Origin: Oreohelix idahoensis
Lineage: Eukaryota > Mollusca > Gastropoda > Stylommatophora > Oreohelicidae
DNA length: 64,000 bases
Assembly: GCA_024509875.1 (NCBI GenBank)
Contig: JAMPIV010000585.1
Span: 558,001 to 622,000, forward strand
Direction of reading: 5' to 3'
Numbering within the stretch: position 1 is the stretch's first letter; each line of letters starts with the position of its first letter. Under the pieces are notes generated by a model, which made no database searches, was not told the origin of the DNA, and saw only the letters and a program-made list of their open reading frames with translations. The translations under genes and the position numbers were made by a program. Positions 11,986 to 22,319 of the stretch are shown here, in pieces.

Positions 11986-13317
11986 TGATGCCGAAAAGGG
12001 ACATACGTTACTCGAGCGTTATATTACTCAGCCGGATAAAGGTGATAAAACTGCCCGCCAAGAAATTAAAGACCGTATCCTGGAAAGCGACAGAAGAGGC
12101 GACATGTATTTCGACCTCATATCCGAAGACGACGTTGTGTGCACTTTAGAAACCAATAGAAACACGGCCCAGGGTCCTGATGGTGTACAGTATTACCACA
12201 TAAAACAGCTCGATGACACGGATATTAAGAATGTGGTAAGTGATTCCAACACCAGCATTCTGAATGCTAAGGCGCCGGAAGAATGGCTACTTTAGCTACC
12301 TATGTCCACTTCCTGAACCTGGTAAAGACCCCACACTTCTCAGCAGCTATAGAATTATCACAATGCAGAATGTCTAAGGTAAACTTCTAGAAAAGATAGC
12401 ATGGAAAATAATGAATCACCTCGAAAATGCACATATCCTACCTGATACTCTCGAAAGCTGTAGGCCCAAGAAAGTAATTTGGGGTAACTGGAACTTTTGC
12501 TTATTATGTGTACGAGGGGTTCCAGGGTAAACGAGAAATATTTGCTGTAGCAATTGACCTAGAGGATGCTTATAACAGTATGCACTTTGAAACATTAATG
12601 AACTGTGTAATGGCTTGCGGTGTTAACTCTTGGCTAACGAGATGGATATCAGCTGCCTTAACTTAGAGATCAGTGACATTTCGCTTGAACATGGACATCA
12701 GACCCAATGCGCATTTGCCTGGGACTACCCCAGGGTTTTCCACTATCACCAGTGCTGTTTAATATCTATACAGCAAAAGTAGCCACCATTCAGCCAGCTG
12801 GGTTGGGACGAACATTGACTAATTTGCTGATGACATACTCATTTACAGAACTGGCTCTGACCGACAGGAAATGGTTAATAGCAAACATGGGACACTACAG
12901 GAGGTGTTTAAATGGTGCTAGGAAATTGGCTATAAAGTCAATCCCAACAAGGCCTGCATGATGTGGTGCTCCTTAAAAAACTCCAAAGTGCAAACAGATC
13001 TTCCAGATATTAGTTTCAATGGACAGAAAATTGAAAAGCAAGAAAAGCTGAAATACCATGGAGTTACATTCGATCGCAGGCTATCGTACAAGTGCTATAT
13101 TGATCAAATCAATCAGAAATGCAGGAGAGGTCTGGCAACCCTGAAAATGATGGCCGCAGCGCATCTGGAGCAGAGGTTATTATTTCTTCTTTATCATCAG
13201 CTAATCATAACAGTCACTGAGTATGGGCTGGGAATATTAACCCTGTTAGTAACACGATGTGAACGAATAGAACGCATTCGAAATGAAAGGATGCGTATAG
13301 TCTTGGGCTGTACTTGA
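11986..13317 (+). pseudogene. I-like LINE remnant: reverse transcriptase
   Basis: Motifs appear in order across several frames: NTAQGPDGVQYYHIKQL near 12160 (RT motif 1 region), SYRIITMQNV near 12350, and FAVAIDLEDAYNSM near 12540-12585 with the first catalytic Asp. FADDILIYRTG follows near 12820 in a frame other than the longest open one. The thumb-like KLKYHGVTFDRRLSYKCYID begins near 13045, and RIRNERMRIVLGCT ends at 13317. In-frame stops near 12377, 12665 and 12770 show decay. The polymerase would have copied the element's own RNA at a nicked chromosomal site. Confidence 0.83.
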
Positions 13318-13444
13318 GATACCTCCATTGTGACAATGAGTACATGCTTGGAGTGCTGTTGATTAGATCCAGATATGCGATGGCCCGGCAAATGCCTATA
13401 TGCGAGTAACTACAGATGAACGGCACTCCCTGCACGGAAACATA

Positions 13445-13952
13445 GCTGACATTAAGGGATCAAGAATAAAAATTGGGATGTCATGGATGGCACAGGCAAA
13501 GACAGGATAACGATGCCATTCTGTATACTGATGTCTGTGATCCGTGGTGAGAAATCAGGTTGGGGCTTCTCTGCTAAGGTAAAGGGCAGAATCGTTGCCG
13601 AACAAAGCGGGGCTTGCAATATAACAACTTCCAGCATGAGAACGGAGGTAGAGGCAGTTACTGTAACCTTAAGGTGGCTAACTGAAACTTCAGTAATAAA
13701 GGCAGTCATTGTGTCAGACTCTCAGTCCATGCTTCGAAAGGTTCAAAGGGGTTGGCTACAGCATGAATGGAAAACATTCGTAGAAGTTTCGAATCTGCAG
13801 GAGCTGGTGTGAATCTACTGTCCTGTCATGCAGGGGTATACGGTAATGAGAGAGCTGACAGACTAGCATCAAGAGCACCCACAGTGGGAACACCAGAAAT
13901 GGATAGGAGAGAGATACTGAGAACAGTTAATGATCGATACTGGGCAGTTTGA
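13445..13952 (+). pseudogene. I-like LINE remnant: ribonuclease H
   Basis: Two overlapping frames give the RNase H domain: GWGFSAKVKGRIVAEQSG near 13560, SSMRTEVEAVTVTLRWL near 13630 (catalytic Glu), VSDSQSMLRKVQRGW near 13710 (Asp), and SCHAGVYGNERADRLASRAP near 13830 (His and Asp). A stop follows RYWAV at 13950. The leading strand that should carry the first YTDGS-type Asp is degraded (ILMSVIRG). It lies directly downstream of the RT block in the usual I-clade order. A 28-bp segment at its very end is identical to 18395-18422. Confidence 0.83.
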
Positions 13953-14374
13953 CTTCATGGCATTTTTTTGCTTAATGAATTTTTGATCTGTGTTGGCTGA
14001 TATTTTAACACATGATAACAGCACTGTTTCCTTTACTCCGCAGAATGTCTAGAGAAAAATAATATAAAGCGTTTCCTACTGAAATGTAGGAAGTCAACAG
14101 AGAAAAACAATATTTGATTATTTGCGGGCACATGATTCATCCATACCTGTAGAACAGGTGTTAAGAGTAGACAGACGCAATATAGTAAAACAGCATATAA
14201 TACGAACAAATATTAATATATAAGGAAAGTGAGGCTCTGATTGTTGGTGATGGCAGGTGATTTCACCCCGGACACCCGAGCTTTCCCACCCTTCTCCCCT
14301 TATTAACAGCATGGCAGCTATAAGAGACATTTGTTTGTTTGTTTTGTTGTTGCCGTTGATGTTGTCTTTTGGTT

Positions 14375-14620
14375 GCTTTTGTTGGGGGGAGGGGGGGGGG
14401 AAGAGGGGGAGGGGGAAGATCACACACACATGCATTCACTAAATGTAACATTTTTTATTTACCCTCTTTGGACTTAGTCGAATAGGGAGATGGTATTATA
14501 TTTTTATATCGGAAATCAGAATTATTATCTTGAATTAACTACACTGTATATCATAATTATAACCCATTAAGGGTTGGATGACCTGATCGTCTAAAATAAA
14601 AAGTAAACCTGACTTGATTT
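14375..14620. repeat. Dispersed repeat with G-run (copy 1)
   Basis: A purine block at 14384-14418 contains runs of 6, 10, 5 and 5 G, with quadruplex potential on the + strand. It is followed by sequence resembling 19495-19640: 'tatatcggaaatcagaattattatc', 'actgtatatc.taattata'. The two copies share the order G-run, then an AT-rich tail. No coding. Confidence 0.65.
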
Positions 14621-15973
14621 GACATTCGTTCTTGAATTTAAATGTTCACATACGTTGTATATTTTCAGTGCCCTTAATTATATGCACATACACCCCCACC
14701 CCTTCCTTAATTTACTATTGTTTTGGAGCAGAAATCTTGCCAGCTTTCTACTCAACACTCGCCTTGTTTTGATCCGATACATATTTGTTATTGTCGTAAA
14801 TTTATTTGAGAGGAAAAGTCTTGGAAATAGTGGTCCTGTTTAGAGTGGAGAATGATGGAAAAGGCTATGTGATAGTAAGGGTTTTAGAAGTAAATAGTTG
14901 ATTCACAGAGTGCTGGGAAGAGTAAGGACAGACTGTTTTACGACAATTTGCCTCTCAATTCTACTCCAAAAAACTCTTCTGGACAAACAATTATTTGCCA
15001 GTTTCCAGACTCACAACTGCGCTCACACCGATTTGGTGCTTCAGACACACAGACGCACATGAATACAAACTACGATAACGAATATGGGAAAGTTTGGGTT
15101 TGGGCCTGCCAACACAAATGCTAAAAGTTTTATTCCTTTTATTTAGCATTAAAAAAAAATCAAGTCACAAACAATTATCAATTTACATGCAGAAATCGAA
15201 GTTTCAAAATACAAAAAAAAAAAAAAGAGGGTGGGGGGTTGTTGAAGAGTAGTGTTCAATATGCCCTTCCCTCTTGTACAGAAAAATGGAAAAAAGGAAC
15301 CCGGTCCAAATGACAGGTAGTTAACCGAAGTAGATAAGTTAACCCAACAGTCAATTAATCTATCCTGAAAAGAGGGATTAGGAAACTAGTCCTATTATCT
15401 TTAACTGTTTTCCCTTCTACTAAGCAGACTAGGAAGGGGAAATAACAGAGGTTAAGAAATCCCACTTATAAAGTGAACCATGTAAGGAATAACTAACAAA
15501 GTGTCTACCAGGTACAGCAATTAAAATAGTTGCACATAAATCTCCTTTTAGTCATGCACGCACGCGCTGGCCAACACACAAACTCACACACAGACTTACC
15601 GATCTTAGAGGCAGGCAATCCATAGAATTATACCAAAAAAAAAAACTCATCAATTAACACTTGACATATTGAGAGTGTCTGTTACTTCAATGTCCGGCCC
15701 CAGATTTAGCGAGGTTTGGCTGGTAGCAAATATTCCCGCTTATCGCCGGTCGTGAAGACTAAATGTTCTTGTGGTTTATTTTTCTGATATAAAAAAGTCT
15801 ATGGGATGGCACCGTCGCAGTTAGATACTGGTGAGAATGGGGTGTGGCTTCTTAGATTTCACCGCTGGTGGTGAACCTTCTGCTTTAAAAAAACCGAGGT
15901 GACTACAACTGTCCAGTGAGGTAGGTTTTAAATCCGGTGAGGAAAAACTAGGTACCGTCACAGTTCAGGTAAA

Positions 15974-16028
<55 letters not shown>

Positions 16029-17040
16029 GCAGTAATTTTAATTTAAAAAAAACTCTGGCGATTGTTCTTCTTCCAGTTACAACTTAATATACTTGGTGAG
16101 GTGTTTAAATGTGTCAATGGGTGTGCTTTCTTTCTATTAATTTAGATAGCTGGATCCCAAACATAGGATCGCCTCAAAGTTTTAAAATTTAATACACAGT
16201 CTCATCAGATTCTGGAAGGGGGTTTAAGAACTGAGTCTGGGGACTCTTTACCAGGTTGTACTTCTTCTTGCTGGGATCGCTAAGGTAACGATCACTCTAG
16301 ATAAAAGATAGAAAACATGTAATTCATACCGAAAATCAAGTATCATTTCCAAAGCGCGATAAATTTACAGTTAACTATTTATACACTCGCGTCTATAATT
16401 TTTTATAAAATTTAGGAAGAACTCCACGCGAATTTAATAGTTAAAACATACGTAAAAACTAGAACTAAACTCAATTAAATTTAGTTATAAATTCCCTCGC
16501 GTCTTTAAATGTTACTTTAAGCATTTAAGTACGGTATCTATCATTTTGGGAAATAATATAATAGATATTTCATTACCTATTCCGCTGGAACTATTTGAGA
16601 TAAGTTTAATTTAATAGCTTTAAGTTAATCACAAAATCCAGTGAAATAAAATGAATGAATGAACTAGACCACTGATCACTTTAAAACAAATATATTATAC
16701 CGTTTAGCACAGAATAGAATTCACTGCAAATAAGTTGAGTATCCAGAGTGAATCAAACAGGATTTCACTATGCTAGTTCTTCTGTCAAGGTCTGGCGAAA
16801 CGAGTGATAAAGTTGCATTTCTCAGTGTCTGTATATATCTAAATGGAATTCAAGATGAGTGGGACCTGTTAGATTCTAGCGCCTCTTTAGAACCCAGGAA
16901 AAGTCGAGGTTTCTAGCCGTCGTGTTAACCGCGATAGCCCCCTGGCTTCCGATCTCCGTCTCTCCTGTTTCTCAGTCTTTCGGGCAAGTCTGCCGGTTGC
17001 CACAGAAGTGCGAGGTCTGCAAGAAGCTTTCTTAGTCTAC
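14621..17040. other. Long non-coding, AT-rich stretch
   Basis: I find no supported exon or transposon domain. The region holds A-runs (15213-15227, 15634-15645), a CT microsatellite and a generally AT-rich composition. No TG...CA element or terminal inverted repeats were recognised. Confidence 0.5.
15980..16025. repeat. (CT)n microsatellite
   Basis: Forty-six bases of perfect CT dinucleotide, a polypyrimidine tract with mirror symmetry that could form a triplex. No gene lies next to it. Confidence 0.97.
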
Positions 17041-17089
17041 TCTGGTTCGCACTGCCTAGCCATGCAAGCGTGTCATCTTCCTGCGAGAC

Positions 17090-17188
17090 AAAAAATGATG
17101 TTTCAATGGCAGGTCAATAGTGCGAACCACAATACATGACACCAGAAGTCCTCCATGGGCAGTTCAGCCTATTAATGACGCAATCACT
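17090..17188 (+). repeat. Left arm of outer inverted repeat
   Basis: This ~98-bp segment, running from 'caaaaaatgatg' to 'gacgcaatcact', returns as its reverse complement at 17587-17684 with only one or two differences. The spacer is about 398 bp and contains a reversed SINE. Upstream, 17054-17070 ('gcctagccatgcaagcg') also matches the SINE tRNA part, so the arm once extended further left. Confidence 0.88.
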
Positions 17189-17374
17189 TCTGTTGTATTT
17201 CTATCAAGCAGTATAGGCCGAATCCAACAAGACCCTTAGGACCTTAATACTGTGTCCAGTAAATGATAGTAGACTAGAACTGAGAACAGGATAGTGGGTA
17301 GGTTTGGTATTGGTACCATTTATTACAAATAAGGGAGGGAAACCTGAGGCCTGTAAACAGTAAATTAATATGAA

Positions 17375-17581
17375 ATTAATATGAAACAAATATAAAGGTA
17401 TGTTATCAGGCACTCGCAGGAAATAAAGAAGTAGAACACCAGACAACAGAAAAACAACAGACATGAGTGGCTTACCCAGGATTTGAACACTGGACCTTCC
17501 GTGCGACAACCCCGCCTAGCCATGCAAGCGAATCACACTATCCGCTCTGCCATCTACGCATCATCAAAAAATGATGTTTCA
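17375..17581 (-). mobile_element. tRNA-derived SINE, inverted copy (left arm of inner palindrome)
   Basis: Nearly perfect reverse complement of 17670-17875. On the minus strand it carries the same internal RNA polymerase III promoter: box A 'tggcagagcgg' (complement at about 17543-17553) and box B 'gttcaaatcc' (complement near 17480-17489). Downstream of the tRNA-like head is an AT-richer tail ending 'tttgtttcatattaat'. Its head faces the head of the other copy. Confidence 0.75.
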
Positions 17582-17586
17582 TTGAA

Positions 17587-17684
17587 AGTGATTGCGTCAT
17601 TAATAGGCTGAACTGCCCATGGAGGACTTCTGGTGTCATGTATTGTGGTTCGCACTATTGACCTGCCATTGAAACATCATTTTT
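17587..17684 (-). repeat. Right arm of outer inverted repeat
   Basis: Reverse complement of 17090-17188. It also fills the ~88-bp spacer of the inner palindrome (17375-17581 / 17670-17875), so the two inverted repeats interlock rather than lie side by side. Confidence 0.88.
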
Positions 17685-17875
17685 TATGATGCGTAGATGG
17701 CAGAGCGGATAGTGTGATTCGCTTGCATGGCTAGGCGGGGTTGTCGCACGGAAGGTCCAGTGTTCAAATCCTGGGTAAGCCACTCATGTCTGTTGTTTTT
17801 CTGTTGTCTGGTGTTCTACTTCTTTATTTCCTGCGAGTGCCTGATAACATACCTTTATATTTGTTTCATATTAAT
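17670..17875 (+). mobile_element. tRNA-derived SINE (right arm of inner palindrome)
   Basis: The head starts near 17685. Box A TGGCAGAGCGG lies at 17698-17708 and box B GTTCAAATCC at 17762-17771, a tRNA-like spacing of about 54 bp. The body continues through a T-rich tail to about 17875. It cannot be a working tRNA because the acceptor ends do not pair and the anticodon arm is disrupted. It is head-to-head with the inverted copy at 17375-17581, with an 88-bp spacer. Confidence 0.75.
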
Positions 17876-18219
17876 TTATTGGTCCATCTTGCGAGCGGTT
17901 CAGTGTTCGCACGGAGATGAGAAATTCCTGCGAGAACTAGCTTCTCTGTTCTGGGGATCGTCTCAGTGTCTTTAGATCTCATGCCGCATTCTTAATGAGC
18001 CCTGGTGAAATCGGTTCGCTCTGGCGAAACAACAAAGTTACAACAAATGTTCAGGGGTTCTAATGTTATGAAAAGCTAAAAGTCCCTTTAATCATCCATC
18101 AAATCAGGGAAAATTCACTTGTCGAACTAGACGTACGTCACAGTAATCAAGTAAGAAAAGCACTAGAGGCCACAGAGATATGGTTTTATGTAAGAAATTT
18201 TAAAATATCACGGGCAGCT
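17876..18219. other. No gene recognised
   Basis: Sequence between the SINE palindrome and the LINE E fragment. A few short open frames lack motif support; nothing else is visible. Confidence 0.4.
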
Positions 18220-18510
18220 AAAAAGAGTAGTGAGAATATCCTGAAAAAGAACAGTGTACAAAAAACGCTTCTTTCTAATGTTTGAAGGCATCAGTCCATT
18301 TTCTGTGGGCATATTATGAGAAGAAGAAAGCTGGAATATATCGTGGCAATAGGAAAGATTGGAGGAAAAGAGATAGAGGACGACAAGGAGAGAAGATACT
18401 GGGCAGTTTGACTTCATGGCATGGAAAGAAGTCAACAACATTATAAATAGTACTGGATACACGAAGTTGTGGAGAGACATAATCGTCTACGCAACCAGGC
18501 ATAGTACTTG
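18220..18510 (+). pseudogene. LINE family E 3'-terminal fragment
   Basis: Reading across frames gives HIMRRRKLEYIV, then GKIGGKRDRGRQGEKIL and LWRDIIVYATRHS. This is the conserved C-terminal tail (FGHVMRR...G...G.R.RGRQ.....D....W.G) of RTE/CR1-type LINE polyproteins. Only the last ~95 codons survive and the frame breaks at least once. It includes the 28-bp segment shared with 13936-13963. Confidence 0.65.
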
Positions 18511-18695
18511 ACGACTCGTTCTGAGACACTTGAAGAAGACATGCATGTATTAGCGAAACTCATAACACAATGATCACTCCCTATGGCAATAACAATCTAA
18601 GGGGGGTAAACGGTGGGTTGAACGAAAATATGCGGTACCTCTATATGCATAGGTGGGTCTTCTTCTGCTACTCGTTCGCTGTTGTTTAATAATGT

Positions 18696-19260
18696 CTACA
18701 CAAGAAGTTCAGTTTTCTGGATGTATGTTGCTGGGGTTGAAAGTTCGTCAAGACTCACAAACAGCTTTGTGTGGATGTGCGTCTCTGTGGGCCAATGTTC
18801 AGTCCGCAATTGACTAAGCAAGTGGGAGTCTTGCAGGATATGTTCGGCTGTCTGTGCTACCTGTCCACACGTGCATAGGGGTGATGGGACCAGTCTCAGT
18901 CTGTATAAGTGACTGTTCAGTCTGTTATGTCCTGTTCTAATACGGAACAGGGTCACCTGTTTTGCTCGATCAAGATGATTGTCTCTTTGTTGGTCGACTT
19001 TCCTAATGGCCTTGATAAGGGTCTTCTTTTCCTGGAAGGTGATTGTTTGTTCTTTTTGTTCCCGTGTTGCTCCCTCTTTTGCTAACGTATCTGCTCTCTC
19101 GTTTCCTGGTATGCCACAGTGTGATGGTATCCACTGTAGCACTACACTTCTTTTGATATTTACTTCGCATAGAGCTTTTTTTTTTTAAACTCTGGCAGTT
19201 TATCACTGTTGAGGGCTTGCAGAACTGACATTGCAGCATAGGTGGGTTACTAACGGTCTG
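18696..19260 (-). pseudogene. I/jockey-like LINE: RNase H C-terminal part
   Basis: The open frame 19142-18696 reads LQWIPSHCGIPGNERADTLAKEG, the His/Asp end of an RNase H fold. A charged linker follows, then RIRTGHNRLNSHLYRLRL, a CTCGQ...AEHILQDSHLL cysteine-histidine motif, and a stop. Upstream on the same strand, to about 19260, pieces of the preceding part occur in another frame (MSVLQALNSDKLPEF-like). The element is 5'-truncated and lacks EN and RT. Compared with the copy at 7457-8419 it belongs to a different family: the WIPSH.G...GNE.AD motif is shared, but the surrounding residues are not. Confidence 0.82.
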
Positions 19261-19494
19261 TCCGATGTTTCGTAATTTAGGTTTACGGTAATTTTATTTT
19301 ATTTTTTTTGTAAATAAAATGGGGTGAGAGCGGAATAGCATCAGATAAGCTTCATTTGCCTCCATTCATCCACCATCTCGGGAGAGCCTACCATGTTCAA
19401 TCTAATTTAATGTTATAAATAGGGTATTCAGTGTAATTGGTATTTTTCATCCTTTTTGATTGACACTTAGATCATAATGTTATATTTACTTTGT

Positions 19495-19640
19495 TGGGAC
19501 GAATTGGGGTGGGGGGGGGGGGGGGTTGGGGGCGGGGATAATACCATATTCACATATTGAAAATCAAAGTTATTATCATTAATTAGGGACACTGTATATC
19601 CTAATTATAAGGTTGTACAGGATATTTTTTTCTTCAAAAA
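19495..19640. repeat. Dispersed repeat with G-run (copy 2)
   Basis: G-runs at 19506-19537 (4, 15, 5 and 4 G, broken by T and C) lead into 'ataataccatattcacatattgaaaatcaaagttattatc...actgtatatcctaattata', similar to the sequence after the G-run at 14384. Quadruplex formation is plausible. Confidence 0.65.
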
Positions 19641-19917
19641 AGATCGTAATGTTATTTACACGATAGAATTTGGTGTGGTTCTTTTACATCATAATTTGTT
19701 TTTTTTTACTGCCTGGTTTATTTACAGTAGGCCTATATTTAATTTGGTCTTTGGAGTTTCCAAGTCTTAATATTTGTGTAAATCTTTTTGTATTATTTTT
19801 ATTTTCCTAAGTATCTCCCAACTTCTAGCATGACGCCAAATGTGAGGATCCTTTGAATGTTTGCAAAACCATGATAAAATAAATACCCAAGAAAGAAGCA
19901 GGAGATCATGACTCCAA

Positions 19918-19997
19918 CTCAGCAAATTTAAGAATCGTAGAAAAGCCACAGGAAAAGCTCAGCAAATTTAAGAATCGTAGAAAAGCCACAGGAAAAG
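19918..19997. repeat. Perfect 40-bp tandem duplication
   Basis: Two identical head-to-tail 40-bp units beginning 'ctcagcaaatttaagaat', at 19918-19957 and 19958-19997, followed by 'ctt'. Identity implies a recent duplication or an assembly artefact. Confidence 0.95.
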
Positions 19998-21149
19998 CTT
20001 AGATCTACAGTGTAGATAATGCCAAGGATTATTCAACCTGGCATTGACAGCAAAAAGTGGCAAGCACAGCAGCCCAAGTTGAACAACAACAATGAAAATA
20101 AGCCATTATCTTTGATTAAATCACCAGTACTTTAAAAATACCTTACCCAGTTGTATGTGTTGGAACATCTTGGCGGAACAAAATATCATTTTGCACTTCA
20201 TCATTTAGTTCTTATCTGATGAACAGTAAAAGATTAGCAAAGCTCACAATATTGCCTTGTAGTGGGAAGTGATAACTCATGACAATAATATTTGCTTTAC
20301 AGTGGCCATATCTGTGAACCTCTGATATATAGTGTTATTTGAGAAATGGAACATGATCTGTAGCTTTGCCTGCTTTATCTCCAATAATTACTTGTGCCAT
20401 TACTTTAGCTGCAGATTTTATTAATGTCTCTACAATCACTTCAGCAGCTCCACATTTTGCTATTAAGTATGCCACACCCTAAGAAGCTTTCAAAACTTTT
20501 AAATATTTTACTCCAAGCACAATGCATATTGTTTTCTGGGACTTTTGGAGACCTCAGCACCTATTGTCAAAGAATTCTACAGGTTTTTCCTTGTATTCTT
20601 AATGTTTTGCATTGAAATGGCGTTTAAGGTTGAATGGTTTCATATTTTTATTTGTGAGTGTCTTATAACATCAGATTTAGTGAAACGGGCTCTACCACAT
20701 CACACAAGTTGACGAAAATCCCAGTTTCAGATAAACTGTATCGTACCTGCGCTTAAAAACATTTTCTTTGCAACTGATACTTTTCATAAACTTACAGATG
20801 GTTCACACTGTTCACTTATTTTGTCATCACAGATGTACGATGCAAGCATATACTTGAGTCATTTATCATTATCACATGTATTTCCTTCATTATTTTCTTT
20901 TGTGCTTTTCATACATCATGTTTTTAGCTGGAAATCAACATGAATGGGTTTAACATGACCAATAAAGAGAAACTGTGTTAATTAATACACTGCCCTTCAA
21001 GATTCTCTACTAATCATCAGTATAATTGTTGTATATCTATACGAAGAAGAACGTTGTGTATATGTTGGAGCACCCCAACTTCAGTCTGGTTTATTGTTTT
21101 TCTTTTGTACTCAAATTTTTGAAACTATTAACATTCCAGTTCGCTGTGA

Positions 21150-21340
21150 AGCAAGAGTCAATGCATGCAGCACGGCATCAAGTATATGCCTGGCTGGATC
21201 AGACTACTGGCGTGGGCTACTGTGCCTTCCAAACCATACAATCTGGCACTAAACAGAAGCTAGTGTCAGTACATGCGATCCAGCATCAAGCACTCACCCT
21301 CCTAATGCAGACTACTGGAATGGGCCTCCACACATGAAAA
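21150..21340. repeat. Diverged direct repeat, about 108 bp per unit
   Basis: Two units share the order 'aagcagaa/gcaagagtca...g..catgc', 'cagcatcaag.a', 'cagactactgg.(a/g)tgggc'. The first centres on 21180-21232 and the second on 21275-21330. They lie inside the open frame 21026-21337, which is probably fortuitous. Confidence 0.5.
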
Positions 21341-21436
21341 ACACCTGGTATTCTACTAGTCTGCTCAAAAGGCAAGTACATATATTGCCCTTAACACATA
21401 AACATGATGTACAGTTGTGATTAACATGTGTGTATT

Positions 21437-21505
21437 TCAGCTGCGAGTCATGGACAATGATTACAACCCACAAAAGCCAGCTCCAAACCTTAAAATACAA
21501 GCAGT
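21437..21505 (+). pseudogene. Small LINE family B internal fragment
   Basis: 'gcgagtcatggacaatg.ttacaacccacaaaagccag.tccaaacct' matches the LINE B stretch encoding CESWAMTTTHKSQIQTS (31700-31757 and 36551-36606). About 65 bp of similarity remain, without tail or target duplication. Confidence 0.75.
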
Positions 21506-22124
21506 TTTAAAGGGGCACTTATTACTATTGTAAAGGAGCTCAAAATGTCTGCCTTGCTCTCTATGTACAAGAAAGTTAACTAACGTTGTTTCCAATTATT
21601 ACCTCGCTGGACTCCTGAAACACTTTCACTTCACAACAATAACAATTCTTCTAGACTCCTGTTAGGGGATAACGTACACAAGACTAGTCACAAATGCTAC
21701 ACAGGACAATTGTAGAAAAAAAAAACACCAGTGGTCAATCTTCAATGAATTCTATTATACGAAAAAGAAAGAATCAAAACAGACGGTCTAATCAATCTCA
21801 TGGCAATCTCAAGCAAACAACAATTTTAACATCACTAACAAATCAAAACTTCTCAACTAACATGTCATCACAAAAACCTCCTGGACAACTCCGCCATCAG
21901 CTCAATGTTCATTCAGTTGCTGCCACTGACTTGTACAAATTCTACACACCTGACGATATGTCTCTCCATCACAACATTTCACAAGTGACTAAACACAAAC
22001 TGACTTGCCACAACGATCTCAGTTCCTTTTTGCCTCATACAATGTGCTTGATTACCCCATCAACTGAGCTCACTTACATAAGCCCATGGCTATGTTCTAA
22101 ACTGAATGTTGTGTTCAGCCTTTG
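21506..22124. other. No gene recognised; one unsupported open frame
   Basis: An open frame at 21694-22176 (160 codons) is Asn/Ser/Thr/His-rich, with no motif I recognise, and its last ~18 codons read out of frame into a LINE D 3' fragment. I treat it as chance. Confidence 0.4.
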
Positions 22125-22300
22125 TTCTGGAATCCCCAGAGAAGGAGAGGCAGAGGGAGACCAAAACACACATTGAGAAGAGAATTGGAGGCAGAAGTGA
22201 AAATGATGAGGAAGATGTGGAAAGGAGCTGATGGCATATGACAGGAGGAATTGGCATGTGTTTGTTGAAGAACTATGCTCCTTGGGGACCTAGATCATCA
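22125..22300 (+). pseudogene. LINE family D 3'-terminal fragment
   Basis: Across frames this reads PEKERQRETKTHI-like and LEAEVKMMRKMWKGAD, then a tryptophan-poor end before 'ctatgctccttgggga'. It matches 24125-24305 closely (gagaggcagaggtagaccaaaaaacaca..., ctatgctccttggggata). Direction is opposite to the neighbouring D endonuclease fragment. Confidence 0.75.
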
Positions 22301-22319
22301 AGCATGTACAGGTCTCATA

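Larger units (their letters stand above)
19641..21436. other. Non-coding stretch with small tandem duplications
   Basis: No supported exon. Within it lie a perfect 40-bp tandem duplication (19918-19997) and a diverged ~108-bp duplication (about 21150-21340). The single open frame 21026-21337 spans the latter and lacks recognisable motifs, so I do not call it a gene. Confidence 0.45.

Noticed and set aside
21694..22176. 160-codon open frame
   Set aside because: Asn/Ser/Thr/His-rich, no motif, ends by running out of frame into a LINE D fragment.
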